Positions 54,844 to 64,000 of a DNA stretch of 64,000 bases are shown piece by piece. The translations under genes and the position numbers were made by a program. The notes below the pieces were generated by a model that saw only the letters and a list, made by a program, of their open reading frames with translations, was not told the DNA's origin and did no database searches. The DNA is from Clitopilus passeckerianus. Taxonomy: Eukaryota > Basidiomycota > Agaricomycetes > Agaricales > Entolomataceae. Position 1 is the stretch's first letter; every line of letters begins with the position of its first letter. The DNA is taken from contig CALYLX010000128.1 in NCBI GenBank assembly GCA_944990035.1, positions 62,001 to 126,000 on the forward strand. The letters are read 5' to 3'.

Positions 54844-56776
54844 ATGGCAATAGACGGGTTGATTATTCTCGATAACACTGGGTCAGTACAAGAGTATCGA
54901 ACCCTTGTCGGATTCCCTAATGTTAATGTTGAAGACGGCCTATTATCCAGTCAGGTTTTCGGTCAACTTCACCCTCAAATGCGCTTCTCCACATCGACGC
55001 ATTAAACAACGCGCTGGCCAAGTCTCCTGGATCTGTGGACCCGGTGATACCTCTGCCCTCTTACAATGCTACAGGCTCCAGCGCCTGCTGCCATATACAG
55101 AGCGCAGATATCAGAATACTTTGCCCTGTCAGCGGAGATGGTATGTTGTCATCCCGGATGTTGTAAAGAGCAAAGAACCTCATCAACTACAATGCGACAG
55201 GAGATCCGCTCGTAGCCTTTTCTTTTATTCAGGCCTTTGTCGACATCTTGAACGAATATTTCGGCAACGTATCCACAACGACACTGAGAGAGAACTTTGA
55301 TGTGGTATACCAAGTGCGTAGTTCCAGACAATCCTTAACCTTCCAGTCTTAACAGCTCTTGAACCAGCTCCTGGAAGAAACATTAGACTCGGGTGGACAT
55401 CCTCTGACAACATCCTCCAATGCATTACGGGACATTGTCCTGCCACCATCTTTACTCTCGAAACTTCTGAACGTAGCAGGAGCCAACATTAACTCAACGA
55501 TCAACTCCGGATCTGGGCTTGGAGGAGGCCCTTTCTCTTCGCCAATTCCCTGGAGAAAGGCAGGGCTGAGATATGCCAGTAATGAGATCTACTTCGATAT
55601 GGTCGAGGACCTTCAGGCAATCGTGAACAAGTACGTACCTCCTTACACCTTTAGGTTCTTTCTCATGCTGAGCACTCCGACAGGAGCGGTACTACGCTTT
55701 CAAATACAGTTTGGGGCAAGATACAAGCAAACTGCAGATTATCAGGTGTGCTACACACCTATCTATTTACGTCTTGGAAGATCCTGATGCCCTCCCAGGA
55801 AATCCAGACTGCCATCTCAAATTCACCAATCCCGAGGCCTTAACTGATTGCTCTCTCCACCCTTGCGTTCGGTGAGTACATATGCTCATCCACGCCCAAG
55901 GGCCGCCACTGACACGTCTTATAGCTTAAAACGCTGGACCCAAGACAAATCTCTATCCTTTATCCCTCCCGATGGACGCTTTATACTCGCAGAGTATCGC
56001 TACACTTCTAACCCCACCCAAGCTTCCACCAGTACACCTTCGACGGCACCTTCACTCGCAATATTAAAAGACAACGTGGCGGTTCCCTTCGTCCTCAAGC
56101 CCGTGATCGAACTCGAGGAAAACGGTGGTAAGCCCCATGAATTCATTTCATCTCCAAATGCCCAGACCCTAGAATTTGGCTCTCGAACCGCTGGATTCAT
56201 GTGGACTAATGGAACATGATCATAGGTTCATTTGATATAACCTTGACGTCGAGGATGACTACACGCACGATCGAAAACCTCGTTGCCGAGATGCACCTAG
56301 GTGAAGGTGCTGGTGGCATTAAGTGTCTCGCTACACGAGGCGGAGCTGCAGACCGGTACGGGAGAAGCATGGGCGGGGATGTAGTGAGCTCTTCATGGGC
56401 ATTTGACTCCAACAAGAAGGTCAGTGCGCTCGATCTATTCACCTTCTAATAACCTTAAACAATCTCGCTGACCTGCACACCAGGTTCTACGATGGGAGCT
56501 TCCAAGTGTCCCAGGATCAAGCATCTGGTACCTCCGAGGTTCATTCACAACGCCAACGTGAGCGAAGTCCCCAGGTATTCACCGTTCACATGAATTAACA
56601 GTTGTGGCAGCTCTGTCAAGCCTCGGCCAACACACGCGGTTAAGATTCGCTACGAGATACCCTCGCACACCTATTCCTCACTCAAAGTGGATCAGCTCAA
56701 AGTGACTGGTGAAACCTATAAACTCTACAAGGGAGTCCGGGGCCGGTCGACCGGGCACATTGAATGGCGGTGGTGA
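54844..56776 (+). CDS. AP-3 complex mu subunit
   Basis: The medium chain of the AP-3 adaptor, which sorts cargo from endosome/Golgi to the vacuole. Exon 1 is MAIDGLIILDNTG (54844), joined through an intron of about 60 nt to RPIIQSGFRSTSPSNALLHI. The longin part continues SSACCHIQSADIRILCPVSG, PLFAFAFIQAFVDILNEYFG, STTTLRENFDVVYQLLNQLL and SGGHPLTTSSNALRDIVLPP. The mu-homology domain has PIPWRKAGLRYASNEIYFDM, CHLKFTNPEALTDCSLHPCV, KSLSFIPPDGRFILAEYRYT and TPTSRSMTTRTIENLV-like segments. It ends AVKIRYEIPSHTYSSLKVDQ and TGHIEWRW. Around nine introns, joined in phase where checked. It converges on STI1 with 219 bp between stops. Confidence 0.9.
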
Positions 56777-56995
56777 ATACAATGAATAGTCCCGAGTACA
56801 TTCATATTTTCCAAGTCTGCCTTGAGATACAGTTTCATCTGGAATTTACCAGACCGAGCTCTTTGCCTGTCGTTTGATAGAATGCAAATGCTATGAAATT
56901 GTTTCAAATGTAATTACAATCAGATTCGATACTCGATCGCCAAATTATCCTACAGTCAGAATATTGTAATGTTCTCCTCGATTTCATCTAGGGAT

Positions 56996-59192
56996 TTATC
57001 GGGTCCTGATGATACCAGCGTTGATCAACTTCTGTATCTTGCCCCGTATCATCGGGTTCTTCATGTGATCCTGCAAGGCCTGGGGGTCGCCCTGGGCTTG
57101 TTGCAAGATTTGCTGCATGACGGGGTCATTCATGATGCCCTGAAGGCGCACAGATAGTGAGTATTGAGTCAACGCAGTCAGAGGGAGATGGATACGTACA
57201 GCAACTTCAGGATCACGCATGGCACGCTCAAGCGTCTCCTCCTGAGTCTCGGTACCACGCTGCTCAAACAGAGCTTGTTGGATCTTCCACTCCTGCTGCT
57301 GAATCTCCGTTGCATGTTTCTTCTCCGTGTCGTGCAACTGTGCCTCCTGAAGCGCCTCAAGAGCCTTGGTATGCTCACGCATCGACACGAGAATGCTCGC
57401 TTTGCGGATGTACGCCTTGACTGCAAGACTGATCAGTACCGTAAAATCAAGGATGCAGATTGATTACACTCACTGAAGACAGGATCAACCTTGATAGCCT
57501 CGTTAACATCCTTCAACGCCTCAGGCAGTGCAGCAAGCTTCAAATACGCAGCAGCCCTATTGTTGTATCCCCTCGCATCTGTAGGATCCCTCTTGATACT
57601 CTCCGTGTAGCTCTTGACAGATTCAGCGAACAAGCCAGCTTTATACTGGTTGTTTCCCTCCTCTCGAGCAGCAGCACTCTTCTCAGGGTCGATATATGCC
57701 TTCTTTTCCTCGTCGGCTTTGATCTTCTCGGTCTCGCGGAGCTTGTTGAGGATGTCGGGTGTACGATGCTCGGTGAGGGATTTGTTGAAGAACTTGACGG
57801 CGTTGGCGAGGTCGCCCTTTTTGCTGTAGGAGGAGCCGATACGGCCGTATGCTTTGGCGACGAGTTTGTAGTCTGCGCGGATCTGTGATATTAGTCGATT
57901 AGCAAACGAATTCAAGGTGGATGAGAGTAGACGAATCACCTCTCGGCCCTCTTCAATTGCTTTCTCGCAAGTCTCGATAGCCTTGTCATAATCGCCCTGC
58001 TCAAAGTAGACCGCTGGAAACGCGCTTCAGTCTTCGAGCCTATGGGACATCTAGTAGAAGAGACTCACCACCTAGATTTGTCAAGAACGTAATATCCTTC
58101 GGCCACAAATCCCAAGCCCTCTGATACGCCTGCGCAGCCTCCTCAAACTTCCTCGCCTTATACGCCTCCCCACCCGCCTTCTTAGCAGCCTCAGCATCCT
58201 TCTTCGCCTTCGCCTCTTCCTCATCCTCCTCAGCCATCTCTACATCCTCCTGAACCGGCTCGGGTGCCTTGGGTTGAGGTGGAGGTGTAGGCTTGGAGGA
58301 AGATGGGGTGGGCTGAGGAGGGGGAGATGAGGCGGGTGGTGCGGTGGATTGAGGGACGACGCCGGGAGGGAGCTCGTCTGAGCCTTCGGGGCGGGAGAAA
58401 CCTTGCATGTCGATGCCCATTGCGACGCCGAGGACGTCAATCATGCGGGGATCGTCGAAGATGCTGCAAAGGCGTTGGTCAGATCGGGTCTGAGCAGGTG
58501 AAAATGTAGGCGTACTTTCCGTTCGCCGAAGGATTGGCTTGGATAGCACGAATCTTTGCCATGAATGAAGGATCTGCGAGATGTTTTGAGGTCCTAGGAT
58601 TTGCAGCCAGTTTGCCAATGAGCCCAGGATCCTGGAAGAACTTGGCCATTCCTCCACCAGGTCCATCCGTAGCTGATAATATATTGAGTTATAGAGAGAA
58701 CTGGAGGAGTTAACGAGGAACGTACCCTTCGCATCTTCGACCTCCTGCAGACCTTTCCTGAGAGCAGGGCTATCCTCAACAGCGAGACCACTGTTATAAG
58801 CAGCAATCGCCTCGTCGTATTTCTTAGCTCCATGCAGAGCAGCACCCTTTCGTGCCCATCCCTTACTCCAGGAGGGATTTATCTCGACACACTATAGGTT
58901 GAATAAGTGATTAGTTTTGGAAAAGCCCTGAGAACGAACATCGTCTTACCTTATCAGCATCCTCGAGAGCCCCGAGCCAGTCTCTCTTTCCTGCCTTCGC
59001 TGCACTACGGTTCGAGTACAAAACGTGGTTCTTGGGATCAATAGTAATAGCCTGCGAGAAGAAATCGATCGCGGTGTCGTAGTTTTTGGCAGCGAATGCC
59101 TTATTTCCCTGATCTTTGAGAGCGTTGGCCTGGCAATAAAGTCAATAACAGTAGCTAATCATCGTCAACAACGTTGTACTCACATCCGACAT
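56996..59192 (-). CDS. STI1: STI1/Hop Hsp70-Hsp90 co-chaperone
   Basis: A cytosolic adaptor that hands clients from Hsp70 to Hsp90. The start MSD (59192) is followed by an intron, then TPR1 (ALKDQGNKAFAAKNYDTAID, NHVLYSNRSAAKAGKRDW, VEINPSWSKGWARKGAALHG). The first DP/STI1 domain reads MAKFFQDPGLIGKLAANPRT to FDDPRMIDVLGVAMG. A Pro-rich acidic linker precedes TPR2A (GGEAYKARKFEEAAQAYQRA, KLVAKAYGRIGSSYSKKGDL) and TPR2B (AREEGNNQYKAGLFAESVKS, ARGYNNRAAAYLKLAALPEA). The C-terminal DP2 domain has IMNDPVMQQILQQAQGDPQA and ends KLINAGIIRTR. Seven or more introns; frame intact. PARG lies 117 bp upstream on the same strand. Confidence 0.95.
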
Positions 59193-59309
59193 CGTGAAAA
59201 GTATGGAAAGTTGTGGACGATGGGCAAGGACTTTTATTGCAGTTCTGATAATTCTAGAAGCTACCACAACATTCCTTTGTGATAAAATAGACCCTAACCC
59301 TAAATTCAG

Positions 59310-60398
59310 TCAACCTGCATTGCACCGAGCCTTGAACGATTTCTCAAAGTCCACAAACGTCTGTCGGCCCAATACACCGAACACAACGGCTTCAAAGCTC
59401 TTCTCGAATCTCGACCCGGGCACAGCGAGTAGCTCAGCCCATATCCTCGCCACCGCCTCGACGTTGTTCTTGAAAACACCAGTTCCGTAACTTCCAAGCA
59501 CGATCCGTTTCATCCCTGCACTCTCCATGAGGAAAAGTATCCGTCCCATTCGCTCCTTCATAACCTTCTCTATCCGCTCCTCAGATCCCTGAGGCGACAG
59601 CTTACCCATGAGCGACCTGCGCACAACTCCGGCATTCACAGCAGGACTTGTCACGACGTCTACCTCAACCGGCTCTGTCCAACCACCATCGTCATCCCGG
59701 ATGATCAAAACATTGGGTGAATAGATCATAGCATGGCTGTAGTACCCATCCTTTGAATCCTTCTCGTGCAGTTTATAGAATTGCTGCGCGGTTTTGGTCA
59801 TGAGTGTGGGGTATAGTGTCGAGGAACGCGCGATGGATTCTTCCTGCGCTTGAGCGCCAGTCAGGAATCCGCCTCCTGGTTTCTTCGCCGACGCGAAGTT
59901 GAGGATACCAATCTTGCCGGAAGTGGATGTATCACTAGCAAGATACCGTGTCGCGTCTAGAGTTGATATCTCGAGTATAGAGATTTGGGTGGGGGTCACG
60001 ACAGCGGGAGGTGTGGTAGTTGACGCGGACGCGTCGGGCTGGGAAGGTATTTCTGTAGCCCAGGCAGATAATTCTGAACCCGGTGCATAATATGCAGTTG
60101 CGCGTTTAGAGGCAGCAACTTTGTCTTTCAGTGTGTACCGAACACCATTCGAGTCATATCCATCGTCTATTGCAGCAAGTGTCTGTTCGGCAATTTTGCG
60201 AAGTGGACCACGTCGGTCCTGGTAAGCTTTTGTCCTGTTTGATGCAATTTCCTTCGGCTTGGCCTGGAAGTTTTGGAAGCTTCTGTGGGGTGCCATTATG
60301 ATGGGTGTTTGGAATGTCTTCCTTGAATGACTGAAGAGGGTATGAGGATGCCTTTTGAGGCACCGTAAAGAGATCAATGTCAACGACGGAGTCATCAA
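59310..60398 (-). CDS. Microbial-type poly(ADP-ribose) glycohydrolase (DUF2263/macro-like)
   Basis: An enzyme that removes poly(ADP-ribose) chains from proteins. The frame has no intron and 362 codons. The catalytic loop carries PGGGFLTGAQAQEESIARSS: the GGG run and the QEE with the catalytic Glu fit the PARG signature. Other family blocks are GILNFASAKK, YYSHAMIYSPNVLIIRDDDG, VDVVTSPAVNAG, RMGRILFLMESAGMKRIVLG and SYGTGVFKNNVEAVARIWAE. A downstream start at 60296 (MAPHRSFQNFQ) fits the usual length. The upstream ATG at 60398 adds 34 residues rich in Arg, Lys, His, Ser and Thr and without any acidic residue, which resembles a mitochondrial presequence. Which start is used cannot be told from sequence. 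Confidence 0.88.
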   Translation of the reverse strand: MMTPSLTLISLRCLKRHPHTLFSHSRKTFQTPIIMAPHRSFQNFQAKPKEIASNRTKAYQDRRGPLRKIAEQTLAAIDDGYDSNGVRYTLKDKVAASKRATAYYAPGSELSAWATEIPSQPDASASTTTPPAVVTPTQISILEISTLDATRYLASDTSTSGKIGILNFASAKKPGGGFLTGAQAQEESIARSSTLYPTLMTKTAQQFYKLHEKDSKDGYYSHAMIYSPNVLIIRDDDGGWTEPVEVDVVTSPAVNAGVVRRSLMGKLSPQGSEERIEKVMKERMGRILFLMESAGMKRIVLGSYGTGVFKNNVEAVARIWAELLAVPGSRFEKSFEAVVFGVLGRQTFVDFEKSFKARCNAG

Positions 60399-63300
60399 AT
60401 ATCATACACCCTGTGTCGGGAGACCAAATTTGGAAGCCTTCAGCGGCTCAACGCTCAGCTTTCAGGGCGCTTGTAGAGTCAGAAACGATGTGTTGTTTGA
60501 AATGCAGAGGTAGGGCAGAAAGAGAGGTTATTATGAACGGCCTTGGAAGGACAGCCATCATAGTGCGCCAGAACAAAGGCGATGTCCATCAAAAGCTTGT
60601 CCGACTCAGGTGGTGTTGACAGTGCTTTCCTCACTTCGATGTTCTTTGACATCTCTCAGCTTCTGCGTCAAATTTCCTCTGTGATTTGACATAATATATC
60701 CAGAGAATCATGGCTTTGCCTCCTTGGTTACTGGAATATACTCAGTAAAGAAAATTAGCTCCTGTCGAATTGACTTGCTGCCTCAAAGAGTCAAACTCTA
60801 CGCTCATGTCAACTATGCTCTGCACCCTAATCATCACCCTTGCGCCCATTTCCGTCAAACGGAGAGTCTATACTCAAAATCAAAACCCGGTCTCTCCTCT
60901 ATGTAAAGAGACTCTCCCAAAACTGTCATTCCTGCAACGTGATTCTGGAGACTAGTCAAAGTTTTAACTCGCCTGTTCCTTTGACTTTGGGGCTATTTTA
61001 CTAGTAGGTCATTTCCCAATACGCTGGTAACAGAAATTGAAATTAGGGTATTTTCAAGCTCGCCTTTCGGTGTCGTCGGTCTAGCTCGAGTTACCAGAGG
61101 TCTGGAAACAGCTGCCCAAGGGTTCACTCGGCTTCAATCGACAAAGTCAAGGAATATGCAGAAAAGAGAATTTGGACCGAAGCTACGAGATCCGAGCAGG
61201 TCCAATTCAATGCCTCTTCTAGAAAAGGGGGTCAAGGTCTTGCCAGGTGAACACGAGTGCTGAAGCATTGAAATCAGGCTTGCCTCACCATGAATTTCTT
61301 TTACAGGGGGGCCGAAAATCCATTTCGCGAATAAACCTCATGGATGGCTGAAATATACAGTGCCTCCCTGCCTATCGACATACGCGTCGCCGGATCAGTT
61401 GTAGTGATCACATCTTTCGGATTCTTTCCATCCATCCATCTTCATCTTTTTGTTTTCCAGACGATGTCAAGACCAATGCCAAATGTCTGTCAATTCCATC
61501 ACCCAAGAAGAGGCAAGTCGCCAACTCCCTTTCTCCTTTCCGCTCCGTTCTTTTCCTCATCCGGCCTTAGAATTCCAAAGACCTTTGTCATCTCTGGGCG
61601 TCAGCCCATTATCTCGTAAATGTACGTCCGGGGTCCTCGATAAAAATCAGAAATCACCAGAATATCGCCGCAACCAAATTCGCAACCGATCTTATCGATC
61701 GGCTACTAACTGCTGGCCGCCTCGTGGTACATATCCCGATGCCCTGCCGCTACCTTCCTGGTTCGCGCTAGACCGGTAAATACCTCGCTCACATAGAGGC
61801 CGGGGTAGTTCCACTGGGCAAAGGGCTGCAGACCCAAGGCCTTCTTTTCGGGCGAGCTTGCCTCATTTCGCGGCCGAAAATTTGGTAGGGAACAGGTTCA
61901 TCTGTATTCTGGGTCGTCCCTAGCATGCTAGCTAGTACACTCTCTGGTCTTGGCGACATACTGGGATTGTCATTTGCTGCTTGGTCACCACAGTAACATT
62001 ACTCAGGAGCAAACCGTTTTGCGGCGAATAGATTTCCCAACCGACCTTGAAGGCTTTCCCCTGACTAGAAATTCCGGATTGCCAGGCTCCTACCCAGGAT
62101 GCGAGTAACTTTCGAAACTATGCCTCAACGAATCCTTCGCACCTGGAAGGGTCGACATGCGGTATCCCTAGAACTTTGAGACCTTCCCGGCGGCATGCCT
62201 TGACCTGGCACCACTAGTCTAACGTCGATACGTTGCGACGCAGTTGCATGCTGCACTATTCGCTCACCACACATTCGCGATCATCTCTCCCGCACGAACA
62301 GTTTACGAAAGTTTCATCAAGATACGGATCGCCCGGTTGTGGATTGACAGGCACCTTCCTATGGAGGCTAGTCTCAACGCTCGGGCGTCAAAGTCATACC
62401 GGGAGTCATACTTACGCGATGGCGTCAGAAATGAACGCATCTCGTAACGTCTATTATTGGCCGTAAGGAGGATCCTGTCCCGCCTCGCTAGGAGAACGGG
62501 GACTCGGGGGACACGTGGGGACATACACTAACGATGGTGCTGGTTTCATCCTGTTCGGATAGCATTTTTCAGGCTTGTGATAACCACGAGAGTTTTCTCA
62601 GAACACCTGTAACGACCATTTCTCTTTCCCGATTTCCTGGCAGACTTTTGCATCTCTGGTTTACTTCTTGTTGAGCTCCTTTCACATTAGCACCCCATCA
62701 CGCTCGCCGACCATCGGAGGATAATGGATCTAGCACAAACCCACGTTCTTCGGCCTTCGGTGATCATTTGTACTTCTCCCCAACTCGATTCAGAATCACT
62801 GCTCCAGAAAAAATGTAACCTTGAAGCTCCTTTATCGACCCCCAAGAAAATAGATCCGGAGGTTCAGGAAGGCATTCATATCTTATCGGCGATGGTGAGA
62901 TTATCAGCCCCTTCCTTCTTCGTATGCTCATCGAGGGAAGCAGCGAACAATGTGACTGGTCAAAGAAGAAGTCTTCTTCCGGGGTTCGATCGTCGACTCG
63001 GAACCCTTTCGGTGCTTTGAGCACTGCCAGTACACCGGGACGCCATCCTGCATCTTTCAATAGCCTGACGAGCCCTCTTTACTCACCGCCCTGAGAATCC
63101 TCAGAACTTGTTTATGGACGTAATCTGGCAGTGCGTCACCACGACCTGTCGGCAGGTAAGTAGGTCACTGATCAACTCTCGATACTGTATATCCCAGTCA
63201 ACTCAGAAAGCTACATCCGACACTCAACCAGGTAAGCACGATCGTGTGATTCTGCCGCAGGGGCCCGCCGGCCAGACTGGCCTCTATTGCCTTGCTTCCG

Positions 63301-63948
63301 ACCTCGGATTGCGGAGTGGCACGACCACGACCTTGCTTCACATGACACGCAAGGGTACACTGGTCTGGTGCACTACCGCGTCGTCGGTATATTAACTTAA
63401 CTTCGATCAGAAACTCAGAAACCTTACCTGTTACTCACTTCGATGCCACTTCGGCATCTCGCTCGTGCACTGGGAGTAGAGGCCATACGGTTATAATCAA
63501 TCAGATAACCTTTTTTCCGATCTGGCCTTACCTCACCGCGATCTCGAGCACATTCCCTACACGGTGTAGACCCGCATCCCGCTGTCTTGTCACATTGTCT
63601 TTCCGTACAGAGGGCTTGGACGTGCTCAGTACATTTCCCTAATCTGCCTCTGTTAACCAAGATGCCAGTGATTGCTTGATCACTAGGACGTCCTACTTGG
63701 GGGTTCCACCACAGTCTCGGACCTGTGCACTTGGCTACTTGGCTAACACACCTGCATTTGGACCCAAATCCCCTCTCCCTCTGGCTCTTCTGCTCTACCC
63801 TCCCTTTCCAATTAGCGGCACACGACCACATCGTCCACCTGTCATTACGATACCTCGCCATTCAATACACCTACATCTTCACCGCTATCAACGCAGCGCA
63901 TCATACATCAGTACTTCAATCTCAATCTCAATACAATACAGTCAAGCC
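60399..63948. other. Gene-poor region of 3.5 kb
   Basis: No protein family can be read on either strand. Features seen: repeated agagtc/gactct-like motifs at 60788-60960, and splice-like signals at 63155-63197 (gtaag...cccag) and 63232-63260 (gtaag...ccgcag, 29 nt, too short for a normal intron). A Cys-rich minus-strand frame at 63424-63861 has no convincing zinc-cluster spacing. The region may be a long promoter with an untranslated leader for a gene at the right edge, or decayed DNA. Confidence 0.4.
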
Positions 63949-64000
63949 ATGCCATCATACCATCCTTTCCTACTCATTCACCTCCCGGCAACATTCGCGG
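63949..64000 (+). CDS. Possible gene start at the right edge (partial)
   Basis: An ATG at 63949 opens MPSYHPFLLIHLPATFA and runs off the window. It follows about 100 bp of CA- and CT-rich sequence (aatctcaatctcaatacaatacag) typical of fungal leaders. The start is hydrophobic, so a secreted or membrane protein is possible. Too short for any family call. Confidence 0.3.
   Translation, partial: MPSYHPFLLIHLPATFA

Noticed and set aside
63424..63861. Cys-rich minus-strand frame that recalls a Zn2Cys6 cluster (QCDKTAGCGSTPCREC)
   Set aside because: The first two cysteines and the basic CRxRKxKC core are missing, the rest shows no regulator domain, and no start or promoter context supports it.
1..64000. 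tRNA genes, rRNA, CRISPR arrays or intact transposons
   Set aside because: Apparent T-loop-like ggttcgaa strings (25622, 47940, 51689) have no cloverleaf around them; no regular direct repeats, reverse transcriptase or transposase motifs were seen.

Overview
The window is nuclear DNA of a filamentous basidiomycete, most likely an Agaricomycete. Genes are dense on both strands and carry many short (about 45-65 nt) GT-AG introns. Orthologous parts recognised include a Bem1-type scaffold, an Atf1-type bZIP factor with a stress domain, CCR4-NOT subunit 3/5 and an EF-hand MscS channel. I see no bacterial operon, no CRISPR array and no convincing tRNA or rRNA gene.

Layout. 1-4.0 kb: 5' part of a Nug1/GNL3 nucleolar GTPase (-), a Tra2-like SR splicing factor (-) and, divergent from it, ribosomal protein eL18 (+). 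4.6-7.7 kb: a two-CCCH-finger RBR ubiquitin ligase ending in a CaaX box (+). 8.5-10.1 kb: a low-complexity coiled-coil protein (-). 10.7-17.5 kb: EF-hand MscS channel, 7TM protein and mitochondrial bL12 (all +). 17.7-20.6 kb: NOT3/5 (-). 21.3-24.3 kb: Bem1-like scaffold and NDUFA12 (+), convergent with an L-2-hydroxyglutarate dehydrogenase-like oxidase (24.3-25.9 kb, -). 26.6-29.5 kb: a subtilase that looks degenerate (+). 30.7-32.2 kb: Atf1-like bZIP factor (+).

33.7-44.4 kb is the most distinctive part. Seven paralogous genes for small, secreted, six-cysteine proteins lie head-to-tail on the minus strand, all with three exons. They form three near-neighbour pairs plus one divergent member, and flanking DNA was copied with the coding parts. 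A broken unrelated gene lies inside the array. After it come a short unrecognised gene, two tandem isochorismatase-family hydrolases (46-48.1 kb, -), a large coiled-coil/Ser-rich protein (48.6-52.2 kb, +), an NDUFA4/B12D-like small membrane protein, an aldo-keto reductase and AP-3 mu (52.7-56.8 kb, +). Then follow the Hsp70/Hsp90 co-chaperone STI1 and a microbial-type poly(ADP-ribose) glycohydrolase (57-60.4 kb, -). The last 3.6 kb is almost gene-free apart from a possible gene start at the right edge.

Most genes are unrelated housekeeping functions. The accessory content is the secreted-protein array, the degenerate protease and the hydrolase pair. At least eight reading-frame breaks interrupt otherwise conserved-looking proteins. 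Because some fall in genes expected to be essential, base-level errors in this assembly must be considered before calling pseudogenes. All exon limits given here were read by eye from splice signals and protein continuity.
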